Counted from the stretch's first letter, positions 45,044 through 54,732 are shown. The stretch is 64,000 bases of DNA from Bacillota bacterium (GCA_023386955.1 JAEWIS010000030.1:62001-126000); one strand, 5' to 3'. Made by a program: numbers and translations. The notes: generated by a model from the letters alone, not told the origin.

Positions 45044-45059
45044 GAGAAAACGTTATCAT
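45044..45059. promoter_or_regulatory. Candidate cre site upstream of the GH43 beta-xylosidase
   Basis: On the minus strand ATGATAACGTTTTCTC matches 14 of 16 cre consensus positions. It lies 23 bases before the GH43 ATG, where CcpA would block expression in glucose. Confidence 0.5.
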
Positions 45060-45174
45060 TCCTATAATGGACCTTATCCTTCCATTCGTCCATAAAGAAA
45101 ATCAAGAACATTTGGAGAAATTAAAGATTATTTTAGCGGTAAAAAGATCAGCAGCCACCTGGCTTAAGAGGCAA

Positions 45175-45203
45175 TTGACGGCTCCGATTTCCCGTGCTAC
45201 TAT
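45175..45203 (+). promoter_or_regulatory. Sigma-A promoter of the GH43 gene at 45243
   Basis: TTGACG (45175-45180), a 17-base spacer and TACTAT (45198-45203) with a TGC extension form the clearest promoter in the window. The near-palindrome TATCG...CGATA directly after it (45202-45217) could bind a repressor. Confidence 0.75.
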
Positions 45204-45242
45204 CGCGGTACCGATAACAGTTTCTGGAAAGGAAATGAGCAT

Positions 45243-46778
45243 ATGCAGAATCCCATCATTCTCGCGGATTACCCCGATCCGGATATTATCCGGGTGGAGG
45301 ATACGTATTACATGGTCAGCACAACCATGCATTTTATGCCAGGCTGTGTCATCCTGCGTTCCTATGATCTGATTCATTGGGAAACGGCGGCGCATGTGTA
45401 CCGGACGCTGGACGATACACCGGGGCAGAAGCTGGAGGAAGGGAGGCATATCTACGGCAAAGGCATGTGGGCAGCGTCTCTGCGGGTTCACCAGGGCACA
45501 TTCTATGTATGCTTTGTCGCCAATGATACGGGCAAAACCTATCTGTACACAGCAGCTTCCGTTAATGGGCCGTGGAGCAAACGGACGATAGCGGGTTTTT
45601 ACCATGACTGCTCCCTGCTGTTTGACGACGACGGACGGACGTATCTGGTTTCGGGCAATATGGAGATCCGTCTGACGGAGCTGGCGGAGGATTTGTCCGG
45701 TCCCAAGCCCGGCGGCCTCAACCGTGTGCTTGTGCAGGACCGCAAGGAGGAGGTCTACCTGGGTTATGAGGGGGCCCATCTGTACAAGATCAACGGCAGG
45801 TACGTGCTGTTCCTGATCCATATGCCCAAAGCAGCGGGACGCCGGACACAGGCTTGTTATATCGCCGACTCACTGGAGGGGGAATTTGCCGGAGGGGATA
45901 TTTTCAATGATGATATGGGCTTCTTCAATTCCGGTGTAGCCCAAGGAGGGATTGTGGATACGCCCCAGGGGGACTGGTATGCCATGCTGTTCCAGGACTA
46001 CGGAGCACTTGGCCGGATCCCCGTTCTGGTGCCTTTCCGGTGGGAAAAGGGTTGGCCCGTATTTCCGCAACAGGCGCCGCTCCACATTGAAGTGCCTGAC
46101 ACAAGGCCCGGTTACGTCTGCCAGCCGCTGTATGGCGGCGACGATTTCCAGTATATTGCTGATGGGGAGGGCAGGGTGCACCTGAAGGAATATTGGGAGT
46201 GGAACCACAATCCGGCTGACGGCTTATGGTCGGTTACCGAACAACCCGGCGTATACCGGATACGCACGGACAGGCTGTCTCCCAATCTGGTGTACGCGGT
46301 AAATACCCTGACCCAAAGAACCGTAGGTCCGCAATGCGAAGCCGAGGTTACTCTGGATGGAAGCGCACTTAAGGATGGGGACTTCGCGGGTCTCTGTTTG
46401 TTAATCAGTTCGTATGGATTTATTGCCCTTACCCGGCAGGAGGGGCAGCTTTATCTTGTGATGCGGGCACGGCTAACGGAGGATAAATCCATCTTCGGGA
46501 GTCTGGTGGACAACGATCCGGGAGTGGAATATGCCAGAGTGGCGGTTGAGGGCAGCCCAGTAAGGCTAAAGGTCCGGTGTAATTTTGTGGAAAAGGCGGA
46601 TACATGCGAATTTTATTATATGGAGGGGGCTGCTTGGCACAAGCTTGGGGTGTCCCACAGCATGGTGTTCAAGATGGACATGTTCGTCGGAGCCCGGGTA
46701 GGCCTGTTCCTGTTTTCTACCCGGGAAGCCGGGGGCAGAGCCGATTTTTCGGAGTTCGCATATTCACTTGTTGAATAA
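45243..46778 (+). CDS. GH43 beta-xylosidase / alpha-L-arabinofuranosidase (subfamily 12-like), cytoplasmic
   Basis: A 511-residue enzyme with no signal peptide. It starts IILADYPDPDIIRVEDTYYM. Predicted catalytic residues are Asp12, Asp122 (YHDCSLLFDDDG) and Glu176 (GYEGAHLYKING). A second beta-sandwich domain occupies ~310-511. This subfamily includes xylan beta-xylosidases and arabinoxylan arabinofuranosidases; the sequence alone does not choose. The ATG at 45243 follows AAAGGAAATGAGC, with a strong promoter 40 bases upstream. It is divergent from the other GH43 gene and overlaps the convergent AraC gene by 15 bases at the 3' end. Confidence 0.92.
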   Translation: MQNPIILADYPDPDIIRVEDTYYMVSTTMHFMPGCVILRSYDLIHWETAAHVYRTLDDTPGQKLEEGRHIYGKGMWAASLRVHQGTFYVCFVANDTGKTYLYTAASVNGPWSKRTIAGFYHDCSLLFDDDGRTYLVSGNMEIRLTELAEDLSGPKPGGLNRVLVQDRKEEVYLGYEGAHLYKINGRYVLFLIHMPKAAGRRTQACYIADSLEGEFAGGDIFNDDMGFFNSGVAQGGIVDTPQGDWYAMLFQDYGALGRIPVLVPFRWEKGWPVFPQQAPLHIEVPDTRPGYVCQPLYGGDDFQYIADGEGRVHLKEYWEWNHNPADGLWSVTEQPGVYRIRTDRLSPNLVYAVNTLTQRTVGPQCEAEVTLDGSALKDGDFAGLCLLISSYGFIALTRQEGQLYLVMRARLTEDKSIFGSLVDNDPGVEYARVAVEGSPVRLKVRCNFVEKADTCEFYYMEGAAWHKLGVSHSMVFKMDMFVGARVGLFLFSTREAGGRADFSEFAYSLVE

Positions 46779-47570
46779 AGAAAGCCCGGTTTTGCGCAAA
46801 ACTGCGGACGGGGGATAACCCTTAAGCAGCTTAAACATATTGCTGAAGTAGGAAATATCCCGGAAGCCGCAGCGCTCTGCCGTTTCCGATACCGTAAAGT
46901 CCCCGGAGGACAGCATCATTTCCGCATTGTTGATACGGATGCGGTTCAGATATTCCTTACAGGTGGAGCCGGTGCATTCCTTGAACAGCTTCCCCAAATA
47001 GACGGGGTGCAGGTTCACCGTCTCCGCCAATTGGCTGATGGCGATGTCACTGGAATAATGCTCTTCGATATATGTGGTGATTTTCTTGATGCGGGGATCC
47101 ATCACCGGGTTGGACAGCAGGTAATAATTGCTGAGCAGACGGTGGAGGATCAGCTCGAAGATAGCCCGGGCTTGAAGCGGATAAAAGGGTTGTTTGCCCA
47201 TCCAGACATGCTTAAATTCCTGAATATAATCAAGGATTTCTGTGGTGATCAGCTTTTTGGTGACAACTCCAAAAGGAAGATGCACCTTGTTATGGGGCGT
47301 GGCCCATTGGAAGTTGAAGGGATAGGCATGCATGGGCGAATCCGCATAGGTATGGGCCTCGCGGGTGCTGTTTTCCGGAACATAAACCAGATCGCCGGCT
47401 TCGACTTCATATGTTTCACCGTTTATGCAGTAGCGGGCTTTGCCGCTGATTACAAAGGTTAAATCATGGAAATCGATCCAGTCCTTCCCTATTTTCCAGT
47501 CGCCGAAGCATTTGCGGTCCACGAATAAAAATATATTGGGAACCAAGTGGTGGTGATTCGCCAAATCCAA
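46764..47570 (-). CDS. AraC family transcriptional regulator of the GH43/GH10 cluster
   Basis: A 268-residue cytoplasmic cupin-AraC regulator: cupin ~30-100 (DFHDLTFVISGKARYCING, VEAGDLVYVPENSTRE), DNA-binding domain ~165-265 (HPVYLGKLFKECTGSTC, then AERCGFRDISYFSNMFK). The start is a TTG at 47570, nine bases after GAGGAGG on the minus strand; no better ATG is present. It is divergent from the GH43 gene at 47693 and overlaps the end of the preceding GH43 gene by 15 bases. Placed among three xylan-oligosaccharide genes, it probably activates them in response to xylose, arabinose or xylobiose; the ligand is inferred. Confidence 0.9.
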   Translation of the reverse strand: MDLANHHHLVPNIFLFVDRKCFGDWKIGKDWIDFHDLTFVISGKARYCINGETYEVEAGDLVYVPENSTREAHTYADSPMHAYPFNFQWATPHNKVHLPFGVVTKKLITTEILDYIQEFKHVWMGKQPFYPLQARAIFELILHRLLSNYYLLSNPVMDPRIKKITTYIEEHYSSDIAISQLAETVNLHPVYLGKLFKECTGSTCKEYLNRIRINNAEMMLSSGDFTVSETAERCGFRDISYFSNMFKLLKGYPPSAVLRKTGLSLFNK

Positions 47571-47692
47571 AGCAACACGCCTCCTCTTTGTTCTAGTATA
47601 AATGAATCTTTAAAAATTCCAAAACATCTTTTTTTATTCTATGGATTTCAGGAGGCGTTTCACTACAATGAAAAAGAAAAGGAGAAATAGGA

Positions 47693-48700
47693 ATGATTAA
47701 GCCTGCTTCGCAGCATGAACCGCTGGTAACCCATATATATACGGCAGACCCGTCTGCACATGTGTTTGAGGGGAAGCTGTATATCTATCCCTCCCATGAT
47801 CTTGTACATGATATGGAAAGCAATGATAACGGCGACCAATATGTCATGGAGGATTATCATGTCCTCTCCCTGGACAGCATCAACTCCCCGTGTGTGGATC
47901 ATGGCGAGGCTCTTCATATCCGTGATGTGCCTTGGGCGTCGACGCAGATGTGGGCACCGGATGCCGCTTATAAGAACGGGCGGTATTACTTGTATTTTCC
48001 GGCACGGGACCATAACGGCATCTTCCGCATCGGGGTTGCCTCCGGCACAAGCCCCGCCGGTCCGTTCCAAGCGGAGCCCGCTTATATTCCCGGCAGCTTC
48101 AGCATAGATCCGGCCGTGCTGGTAGATGATGACGGCAGGACCTATCTGTATTTTGGCGGCTTGTGGGGAGGCCAGCTGGAGAAATGGCAAACCGGCTCTT
48201 ATCTCGCGGACGGGGAAGGGCCTGCCCCGGATGCTCCTGCCTTAGGCCCGCAATTCGCAGAGCTGTCGGATGACATGCTCTCCTTCCTAACACCCCCCAA
48301 GGAGCTTTCGATTGTGGATGAGGAGGGCAACCCGCTGCTGGCGGGAGATGAGGACAGGCGCTTCTTCGAGGGGGCGTGGGTGCATCGATACAACGGCCTT
48401 TATTATTTGTCGTATTCCACAGGCAACAAACACAAGCTGGTTTATGCTGTCAGTCCGTCACCGGAGGGGCCTTTTACCTTCAAGGGGTTGATCCTGCCGC
48501 CGGTTATCGGCTGGACTACTCATCATTCCATTGTCCAATTCGAAGGGAAATGGTACCTGTTTTATCACGACAGCTCCTTGTCGGGCGGTCTTAACCACCA
48601 GCGCTGCGTCAAGTATGCCGAGCTCCACTATAATGAGGACGGCACCATTCAACCCATCAACCCGTATCCCGTAGGGGATGACGGTCAACCTGCAGAATAA
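47693..48700 (+). CDS. GH43 arabinofuranosidase/xylosidase, single domain, cytoplasmic
   Basis: A 335-residue single-domain GH43 propeller without signal peptide. Asp19 (IYTADPSAHVFEGK), Asp139 (SIDPAVLVDDDG) and Glu226 (FFEGAWVHRYNG) form the expected catalytic triad. The compact form without a C-terminal beta-sandwich is typical of arabinofuranosidase/xylosidase subfamilies found with intracellular GH10 enzymes. The ATG at 47693 follows AAAGGAGAAATAGG. Its TAA ends 11 bases before the ATG of the GH10-GH43 fusion, so the two are co-transcribed. It likely trims side-chain arabinose or terminal xylose from imported oligosaccharides. Confidence 0.92.
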   Translation: MIKPASQHEPLVTHIYTADPSAHVFEGKLYIYPSHDLVHDMESNDNGDQYVMEDYHVLSLDSINSPCVDHGEALHIRDVPWASTQMWAPDAAYKNGRYYLYFPARDHNGIFRIGVASGTSPAGPFQAEPAYIPGSFSIDPAVLVDDDGRTYLYFGGLWGGQLEKWQTGSYLADGEGPAPDAPALGPQFAELSDDMLSFLTPPKELSIVDEEGNPLLAGDEDRRFFEGAWVHRYNGLYYLSYSTGNKHKLVYAVSPSPEGPFTFKGLILPPVIGWTTHHSIVQFEGKWYLFYHDSSLSGGLNHQRCVKYAELHYNEDGTIQPINPYPVGDDGQPAE

Positions 48701-48711
48701 TGGAGGCTTCC

Positions 48712-51165
48712 ATGAAACCGGATATTCCCTCTTTGTTTAAAAGCTACAGCAGCGGCTTCAAAATCGGCGCCGCCGTCAGTCCGTCCGTCATCAGGTCGGA
48801 GAGTGAGCTGATAACCCGGCACTTCAATAGCATTACAGCGGAAAACCAGATGAAATTTGGCATGCTTCATCCGGAGGAAGACCATTATGACTTCACCGCA
48901 GCCGACGAAATTGCCGAATTTGCCGGCCGCAACGGTATTGGCCTGCGTGGCCATACCCTGGTTTGGCATAACCAGACCTCCGATTGGGTGTTTACGGACC
49001 CGGTTACCGGAGGGCCTGCATCGCAGGAGCTGCTGCTGGAGCGGTTGAAGAGCCATATAGATACGGTTGTTGGCCGGTACAAGGGTTTGGCCTATGCATG
49101 GGATGTGGTCAATGAGGCCATTGAGGATAAAACGGATAAAGTGATGCGTGAAACCAAGTGGCTGGACCTTCTGGGGGAGGATTATCTCGTCCAAGCCTTC
49201 CGGATGGCCCACGAAGCGGACCCGGAGGCGCTCCTCTTCTATAATGATTACAACGAGACCAATCCGGTGAAGCGTCAAAAAATCCACAAGCTGGTCCAAT
49301 CCTTGCTGGAACAGGGCGTTCCTATTCACGGAATCGGCATGCAGGCCCATTGGAATATCTATAGCCCCAGTCTGGATGAAATCAGGGAGGCCATAGAGCT
49401 GTACAGTTCTCTGGGGGTGCAGCTGCATATTACGGAGCTGGATATTTCCGTATTCCGGCACGACGATAAACGGACTGATCTGACCGCACCCACGGCGGAC
49501 ATGCTGGAGCTCCAGGCGAAACGCTACGTGGAGATTTTTCGGCTGTTCCGGGAATACAGCAGCATTACCTCGGTTACCTTCTGGGGGGTGTCGGACAGCT
49601 ACACCTGGCTGGATCATTTCCCTGTGCGCGGACGCAAAAACTGGCCGTTTCTCTTCGATGTGAATGGGGAGCCCAAGGAATCCTTCCGTAGAGTGGCCGG
49701 ACTGGCGTCTGCAAACGGCGGGTCCATTAAAGAGACTATCGGGAAAATCCCTCCCCAGGGCAACCCGCTGGCAGCCCATAAATTTGGGGCGGACCCCTAC
49801 GCATTGGTTTATGGGGACCGGGTTTACCTGTACATGACCAATGATGCTCTGGAGAGAGACGCGGAGGGCAAGATCAAGGAAAACTCCTATTCCACTATCA
49901 ATACGATTACGGTTTTGTCCTCAGCGGATTTGGCCAACTGGACAGATCACGGCGACATTCCCGTGGCCGGTCCGCAAGGGGCCGCAGTCTGGGCCACTCA
50001 ATCCTGGGCTCCTGCCGCTGTCCATAAGGTTATCGGAGGCAAGGACAAGTTCTTTCTTTATTTTGCCAACAATGCCTCCAACATCGGTGTGCTGACCGCC
50101 GACAGCCCCACCGGTCCGTGGAGCGATCCCATTGGTAAACCGCTGATTACCAGAGACTCGCCCGGAGTGGCCGACGTCAAGTGGCTGTTTGATCCCGCCG
50201 TACTGGTGGATGATGACGGAAGCGGCTATATTTATTTTGGCGGAGGGGTGCCTGACGGGCTGCATGAATGGCCGGATACGGCCAGAGTGATGGAGCTGGG
50301 GCCGGATATGACCAGCGTCACCGGTATGGCCACTGTCATACCTGCTCCTTATATGTTCGAGGATGCCGGCATCCACAAGCATAACGGCACCTATTATTAC
50401 ACCTATTGCTCCAATTTCTACAGCGGTCAACGGGCAACAGGCAGTCCCCCTCCCGGAGAGATTGCCTACATGACCGCCAGTCATCCCCTTGGCCCTTGGA
50501 CATACAGGGGAACCCTGCTGAAGAATCCCGAGTTTTTCTTCGGGGTGGGCGGTAATAACCACCATGCGGTTTTCCAGTTCCGGGATCAATGGTATATCGC
50601 CTACCATGCCCAAACCCTGGCCAAGGCCATAGGGGACCCCAAGGGCTACCGGTCCACCCACTTAAACCGGTTGTTTCATAACGAAGATGGCTCCATCTGT
50701 GAGGTGGAGGCGGATTACCAGGGTGTGGAGCAGCTGGCAGCGCTGGACCCGTACCGTCCTGTGAAAGCAGCCGTGATCGGCTGGAGCGCCGGCCTTTGTC
50801 CCGCCAATCTGGTTCCTGCTTCTCGAGCATCAGGTCCTGTGTCCTGCAAGGTTTTAGCCGGTATGGAAAACGGCTCCTGGATCGGTGTGTCCGGGGTTGA
50901 TTTTGGTCCGGAGGGGGCGAGCAGGTTTGTGGCAGCCGTTGGCGATTCTGCACCCGGCAGCCTTCTGGAGCTTCGGCTGGACCAGCCAAACGGGCAGCTC
51001 ATCGGCCGTCTCCACGCGGGAACGACAGCAGGCGGATCCGGCGAACTTGTGGAGCTGGAGACCTCCGTTGTCGCTGTCTCCGGTGTTCATTCCCTTTTTC
51101 TTGTTTTCGCCGGAAATCCGCAGCAAAGCTGGGGTACTCTGGGGTATTGGTACTTTAAGCCATAA
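48712..51165 (+). CDS. Cytoplasmic GH10 xylanase - GH43 - CBM6 fusion
   Basis: An 817-residue protein with no signal peptide. Residues ~1-335 are a complete GH10 domain: HTLVWHNQT, acid/base Glu135 (DVVNEAI), nucleophile Glu242 (HITELDIS). Residues ~350-670 are a GH43 propeller with Asp361 (FGADPYALV), Asp494 (LFDPAVLVDDDG) and Glu550 (MFEDAGIHK). Residues ~680-817 are a CBM6-like beta-sandwich ending GTLGYWYFKP. The ATG at 48712 lies six bases after GGAGG; an earlier in-frame ATG overlaps the preceding stop. One chain can thus cut internal xylosidic bonds and trim ends or side chains. A binding module on a cytoplasmic enzyme is unusual, and no frameshift splits the domains. Confidence 0.93.
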   Translation: MKPDIPSLFKSYSSGFKIGAAVSPSVIRSESELITRHFNSITAENQMKFGMLHPEEDHYDFTAADEIAEFAGRNGIGLRGHTLVWHNQTSDWVFTDPVTGGPASQELLLERLKSHIDTVVGRYKGLAYAWDVVNEAIEDKTDKVMRETKWLDLLGEDYLVQAFRMAHEADPEALLFYNDYNETNPVKRQKIHKLVQSLLEQGVPIHGIGMQAHWNIYSPSLDEIREAIELYSSLGVQLHITELDISVFRHDDKRTDLTAPTADMLELQAKRYVEIFRLFREYSSITSVTFWGVSDSYTWLDHFPVRGRKNWPFLFDVNGEPKESFRRVAGLASANGGSIKETIGKIPPQGNPLAAHKFGADPYALVYGDRVYLYMTNDALERDAEGKIKENSYSTINTITVLSSADLANWTDHGDIPVAGPQGAAVWATQSWAPAAVHKVIGGKDKFFLYFANNASNIGVLTADSPTGPWSDPIGKPLITRDSPGVADVKWLFDPAVLVDDDGSGYIYFGGGVPDGLHEWPDTARVMELGPDMTSVTGMATVIPAPYMFEDAGIHKHNGTYYYTYCSNFYSGQRATGSPPPGEIAYMTASHPLGPWTYRGTLLKNPEFFFGVGGNNHHAVFQFRDQWYIAYHAQTLAKAIGDPKGYRSTHLNRLFHNEDGSICEVEADYQGVEQLAALDPYRPVKAAVIGWSAGLCPANLVPASRASGPVSCKVLAGMENGSWIGVSGVDFGPEGASRFVAAVGDSAPGSLLELRLDQPNGQLIGRLHAGTTAGGSGELVELETSVVAVSGVHSLFLVFAGNPQQSWGTLGYWYFKP

Positions 51166-51187
51166 GCATTATTTATAAGATAAAACC

Positions 51188-51228
51188 AAAGGCGCCGGGC
51201 CACAAGCTTCCCCGGCGCCTTTGATTTT
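51188..51228 (+). terminator. Intrinsic terminator after the GH10-GH43 gene
   Basis: AAAGGCGCCGGG (51188-51199) pairs with CCCGGCGCCTTT (51211-51222), followed by GATTTT. Confidence 0.85.
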
Positions 51229-51344
51229 ACTCGGGAAAGCGCAAATTTTGCCGGAAGTCAATCCTTTTTGTTCCAGTTTAATTGTGATAAAGTAGGCCTT
51301 AATCCTTTATTTATGCAAATATTAGCTGAAAGGAGCTGAGGAAA

Positions 51345-52913
51345 ATGTTCAAGGTGTTGATCGTGGATGATGAGGTATTTGTCCGCAAGGGGCTGCAGAA
51401 GCTGATCCCTTGGGAGGAGTTCCATTTTACCATCGCAGGTGAGGCTAAGCATGGCGGGGAAGCGCTGGACATGATGAAGCAGCTCTCTCCCGATTTGGTG
51501 ATCACGGATATTATGATGCCGGTGCTGGACGGCTTGGGTTTAATCCGCAGTGTGAAGGAAGAGGGGGACGGGGCGGCCGGCCCTGAGTTTATCATTATCA
51601 GCGGGTACAATGAGTTCAAGTATGCCCAACAGGCGATCCGGTATGGCGTACAGGACTATATCCTCAAGCCCATCGATGTGAAGGAGATGGAGGAGACGCT
51701 GGTTAAGCTGGCGGGCACCATCCGTAAGAAACGGTTGATAGCGCTTACCAAGGAGCGTTTTTCGCGGGATGGAGTGCTGGAGCTGCTGCTCCAGGATAAG
51801 CTGCCTGCGGAGGAGGATGTCCGGTATGAGGAGCTGCTGGGACTGGAGCCCCATGAACCGGAGCTGCGCTTTCTGATTGTGGAGGTCCATACCGGCCCCT
51901 TCACAGCTCCTATATCCCTGAAGAGCTTCCGGGAGGTGTGGGCTGCCTTCGGCACAGGGGGAGAGGAGCTTCCTTTGGTAGAGCACTGTCCAGGGCGGTT
52001 CGGCACCCTGCTGGCGGGTAGTCAGCTCCGGACGATGGAACCCCCATGGCCCCAAGCGCTGGAATTGTTCCGCAGAGAGCTTGCCGGCAGACTCCAGCAG
52101 GAGGTTACCTTCTACGCCGGCGGCTCCAAGGAAAGGCTGGCCGAGGTGCGCCAGTCCTATCTGGAGGCTAATGAAGCGGTGAAGCATAAATATGCCGAAG
52201 GCTGCGGCAGGGTGATTGTGCACCAGCATGTCAAGGCTAAACCTCTGGATCAGACGGAGCTGGAGCCGGGGCTGTTCAACCGCCTGCTGGTGGAGCTGGA
52301 GGAAAACAATAAGGAAGCTTTTGCGCAGACGGCCAAGGAGCTGCACCTTTTTTTGCAGAGAGGGCGGTTTACCCCTTCGGCGGCGGTCCATTCCATCTCC
52401 CGTTTTTTGGAGAGGGTGCTGCTGGTTGTGAAGCAGATGGGAGGCAATGAGGAGGAATTGCGGCAGCTGCTTGTCCGTTTGGAGGAGGAATATCCCGTCT
52501 GGACCCTTCCCCAGCTAACGGAATGTTTCCTCCGGATTACCGGGGAAGCCGCGCAATACATTGATATTCTCCGCAAGGACCGGAATAAGGGGGACATCGA
52601 AAGGATCAAAAAATATATCGATTTCCACTATGCTGATAATATGAATCTCAAAAACATCGCGGCTCTTTTCTACATGAATCCCGTTTATCTGGGCCAGCTA
52701 TTCCGCAAGACCTATGGGGTTTACTTCAACGATTACCTTCTGGAGCGGCGGGTGGAGGAGGCCAAGAAGCTCCTGCGCCAGACGGATCTGCGGATGTATG
52801 AAATCGCGGAGCGGGTAGGCATCAAAAACGCCAATTACTTCGTTTCCCAGTTCGAAAAGCTGGTCAAGCTGAGCCCAATGGAATACCGGAATAAATTAGT
52901 CAAAAAAGAATAG
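51345..52913 (+). CDS. YesN-type response regulator with AraC DNA-binding domain (system C)
   Basis: A 522-residue regulator. The receiver (1-125) has IVDDE, phospho-acceptor Asp55 (VITDIMMP) and Lys in DYILKPI. The linker is ~290 residues. The AraC domain (~420-520) has YMNPVYLGQLFRKTYGVYF and AERVGIKNANYFVSQFEK. The ATG at 51345 follows AAAGGAGCTGAGG. Unlike systems A and B, the regulator precedes its kinase, as in several Paenibacillus xylan loci. It should activate the importer 4 operon downstream and perhaps the GH10/GH43 genes upstream. Confidence 0.93.
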   Translation: MFKVLIVDDEVFVRKGLQKLIPWEEFHFTIAGEAKHGGEALDMMKQLSPDLVITDIMMPVLDGLGLIRSVKEEGDGAAGPEFIIISGYNEFKYAQQAIRYGVQDYILKPIDVKEMEETLVKLAGTIRKKRLIALTKERFSRDGVLELLLQDKLPAEEDVRYEELLGLEPHEPELRFLIVEVHTGPFTAPISLKSFREVWAAFGTGGEELPLVEHCPGRFGTLLAGSQLRTMEPPWPQALELFRRELAGRLQQEVTFYAGGSKERLAEVRQSYLEANEAVKHKYAEGCGRVIVHQHVKAKPLDQTELEPGLFNRLLVELEENNKEAFAQTAKELHLFLQRGRFTPSAAVHSISRFLERVLLVVKQMGGNEEELRQLLVRLEEEYPVWTLPQLTECFLRITGEAAQYIDILRKDRNKGDIERIKKYIDFHYADNMNLKNIAALFYMNPVYLGQLFRKTYGVYFNDYLLERRVEEAKKLLRQTDLRMYEIAERVGIKNANYFVSQFEKLVKLSPMEYRNKLVKKE

Positions 52914-52929
52914 ACGGGCGGCGTTAACC

Positions 52930-54648
52930 ATGAAACCCTTCAATATGAATAATGTGAAGCTGCGGGACAAGCTGTTGCTGATGTATATTTTGTCCGTATT
53001 CCTCCCCATTGTCATGACCAATGTGGTGTTCTATCAGGTGACCACCACCAATATCCGCAACCAGAAAATTCGCGATGCCAGCCTCGCCCTGGAGAATGTG
53101 AAAGCCTCGGTGAAGGCACTCGTGGACCAAGCCGCCGGATTATCGTATTCCTTCTACGCCGACCGGAGCTTCAATGAAACCCTGGCCCGCCGGTTCGGTA
53201 CACCCTTCGATTTTGTGGAGGCATATGATTCCTTTCTCAAAGGCTCCTTCTCTGCGGATAAGAATGTCCTGAACACCATGTCCTACAAGGTATATACCGA
53301 CAACCCCACCATCCTGTCCGGGTATATTGTGCCTTTGAACGAGGAAGTACAAAGCTCCGGCTGGTACAAGCAGTTTAAATCCGTGTCCTTGCCTTATCCC
53401 AGCCTCATCTATGACGACCAGGCCTTCAGCGTAATCCAGCGCCTGGATTATTATTATACCAATGGGTTTAATCCGTTTCTTAAAATTGACCTGAACATGA
53501 AAACCTTCGGCCAGCTGTTCCACAATAACGGCTTTGACGGGAAAGTCTATCTGGTGGATCCCCTGGGCCAGGTGCAATTCAGCAGCGAAGGGGAGCCCCC
53601 CCATGTCAATCCCTTCTTCCAGGAGCTGGAGCTGCCGGAGAAATCGGAGCTGTTCGAAACCCGTTATACAGGAATAAATTATCTGGAGGGCTGGACGCTG
53701 CACGGGGTGATGAACAAGGAGGTTGTGCTGAACGAGGTTTGGAAGTCCCGCTCCTTCGTATTTGTCCTGGCATTTATCAATTTTGTGGTGCCCTCCCTGA
53801 TTCTGGCGGCCATGTCCAGATCCCTGCATGTCCGTCTGGTACGGCTGCTTAAGTACATGAAGAAGGTCAAGAACCAGAACTTCCAGACCATTCCCCATGA
53901 GGAGGCAAGGGACGAAATCGGCCAGCTGACCAATGAGTTCAACCGGATGACCGAGCGGATCGACAGTCTGATTACGGATGTGTATCTGGCGGATATCCAG
54001 AAGAAGGACCTGGAGCTGAAGCAGCAGCAGGCCCAGCTTCACGCGCTGCACAGCCAGATTAATCCTCACTTTTTGTTCAATGCCCTGGAATCCATCCGCA
54101 TGAGAAGTGTTATTAAGGAAGAAGGCGAAACGGCAGAGATTATACATAAAATGTCAAAAATTCTCCGGAAATCAATCTCTTGGAGCAAGGACTGGATTTC
54201 GGTGGCGGAGGAAATAGAGGCCGTCAAATATTTTCTGGAAATCCAGAAATACCGGTTCGACGAGGAGCTGGATTACAGTATAGAGGTCCAGGAGGAAGCT
54301 ATAGGGCTTAAGGTGCCTAATATGATTTTCCTGCCCTTTGTGGAGAATGCCAGCATCCATGGGATCGAATCCATTCCGGGCAAAGGGGTGATCCGGATCA
54401 GCATTGGGCTGGAGCAGAGCCGTCTGGTCTTCAGGCTCTCGGACAACGGCATCGGCATGTCCCCGGACAAGCTGGAGGAGATCCGCCGGTATTTGAACCG
54501 GGATGATGCAATCGGCGAGCGTGTGGGAATGAAAAACGCCTATTACCGTCTGAAGCTGATTTATCAGGACCGCTTCAGCTTCGATATCCAGAGCAAGGAG
54601 GGAGAGGGCACCTCCATTGAAATCGGGCTGCCTCTGACGGAGACGTAA
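52930..54648 (+). CDS. YesM-type sensor histidine kinase (system C)
   Basis: A 572-residue membrane kinase: helix ~15-35, extracytoplasmic sensor, helix ~275-296, HAMP to ~345. SQINPHFLFNALESIRMR places the phosphoryl-accepting His at 380. The HATPase carries PFVENASIHGIES and SDNGIGMS. The ATG at 52930 is 16 bases after the response-regulator stop with a modest ribosome site (GGGCGG), suggesting translational coupling and lower output. It probably detects xylo-oligosaccharides outside the cell and drives the adjacent importer 4 operon. Confidence 0.93.
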   Translation: MKPFNMNNVKLRDKLLLMYILSVFLPIVMTNVVFYQVTTTNIRNQKIRDASLALENVKASVKALVDQAAGLSYSFYADRSFNETLARRFGTPFDFVEAYDSFLKGSFSADKNVLNTMSYKVYTDNPTILSGYIVPLNEEVQSSGWYKQFKSVSLPYPSLIYDDQAFSVIQRLDYYYTNGFNPFLKIDLNMKTFGQLFHNNGFDGKVYLVDPLGQVQFSSEGEPPHVNPFFQELELPEKSELFETRYTGINYLEGWTLHGVMNKEVVLNEVWKSRSFVFVLAFINFVVPSLILAAMSRSLHVRLVRLLKYMKKVKNQNFQTIPHEEARDEIGQLTNEFNRMTERIDSLITDVYLADIQKKDLELKQQQAQLHALHSQINPHFLFNALESIRMRSVIKEEGETAEIIHKMSKILRKSISWSKDWISVAEEIEAVKYFLEIQKYRFDEELDYSIEVQEEAIGLKVPNMIFLPFVENASIHGIESIPGKGVIRISIGLEQSRLVFRLSDNGIGMSPDKLEEIRRYLNRDDAIGERVGMKNAYYRLKLIYQDRFSFDIQSKEGEGTSIEIGLPLTET

Positions 54649-54670
54649 GGGTAAAACCAATGTTTCCATA

Positions 54671-54732
54671 TAGTTTTCATACTATAAACTAAAGTTTGTG
54701 ATCTAATTATGTATCCGGTTTCTTGCTATAAT
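54671..54732 (+). promoter_or_regulatory. Promoter and possible response-regulator site of the importer 4 operon
   Basis: TGCTATAAT (54724-54732) is an extended -10 box. Upstream, TAGTTT (54671), AAACTA (54686) and AAGTTT (54692) form alternating inverted words within 27 bases, suitable for a YesN-type activator. A standard -35 is not evident. Confidence 0.55.
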
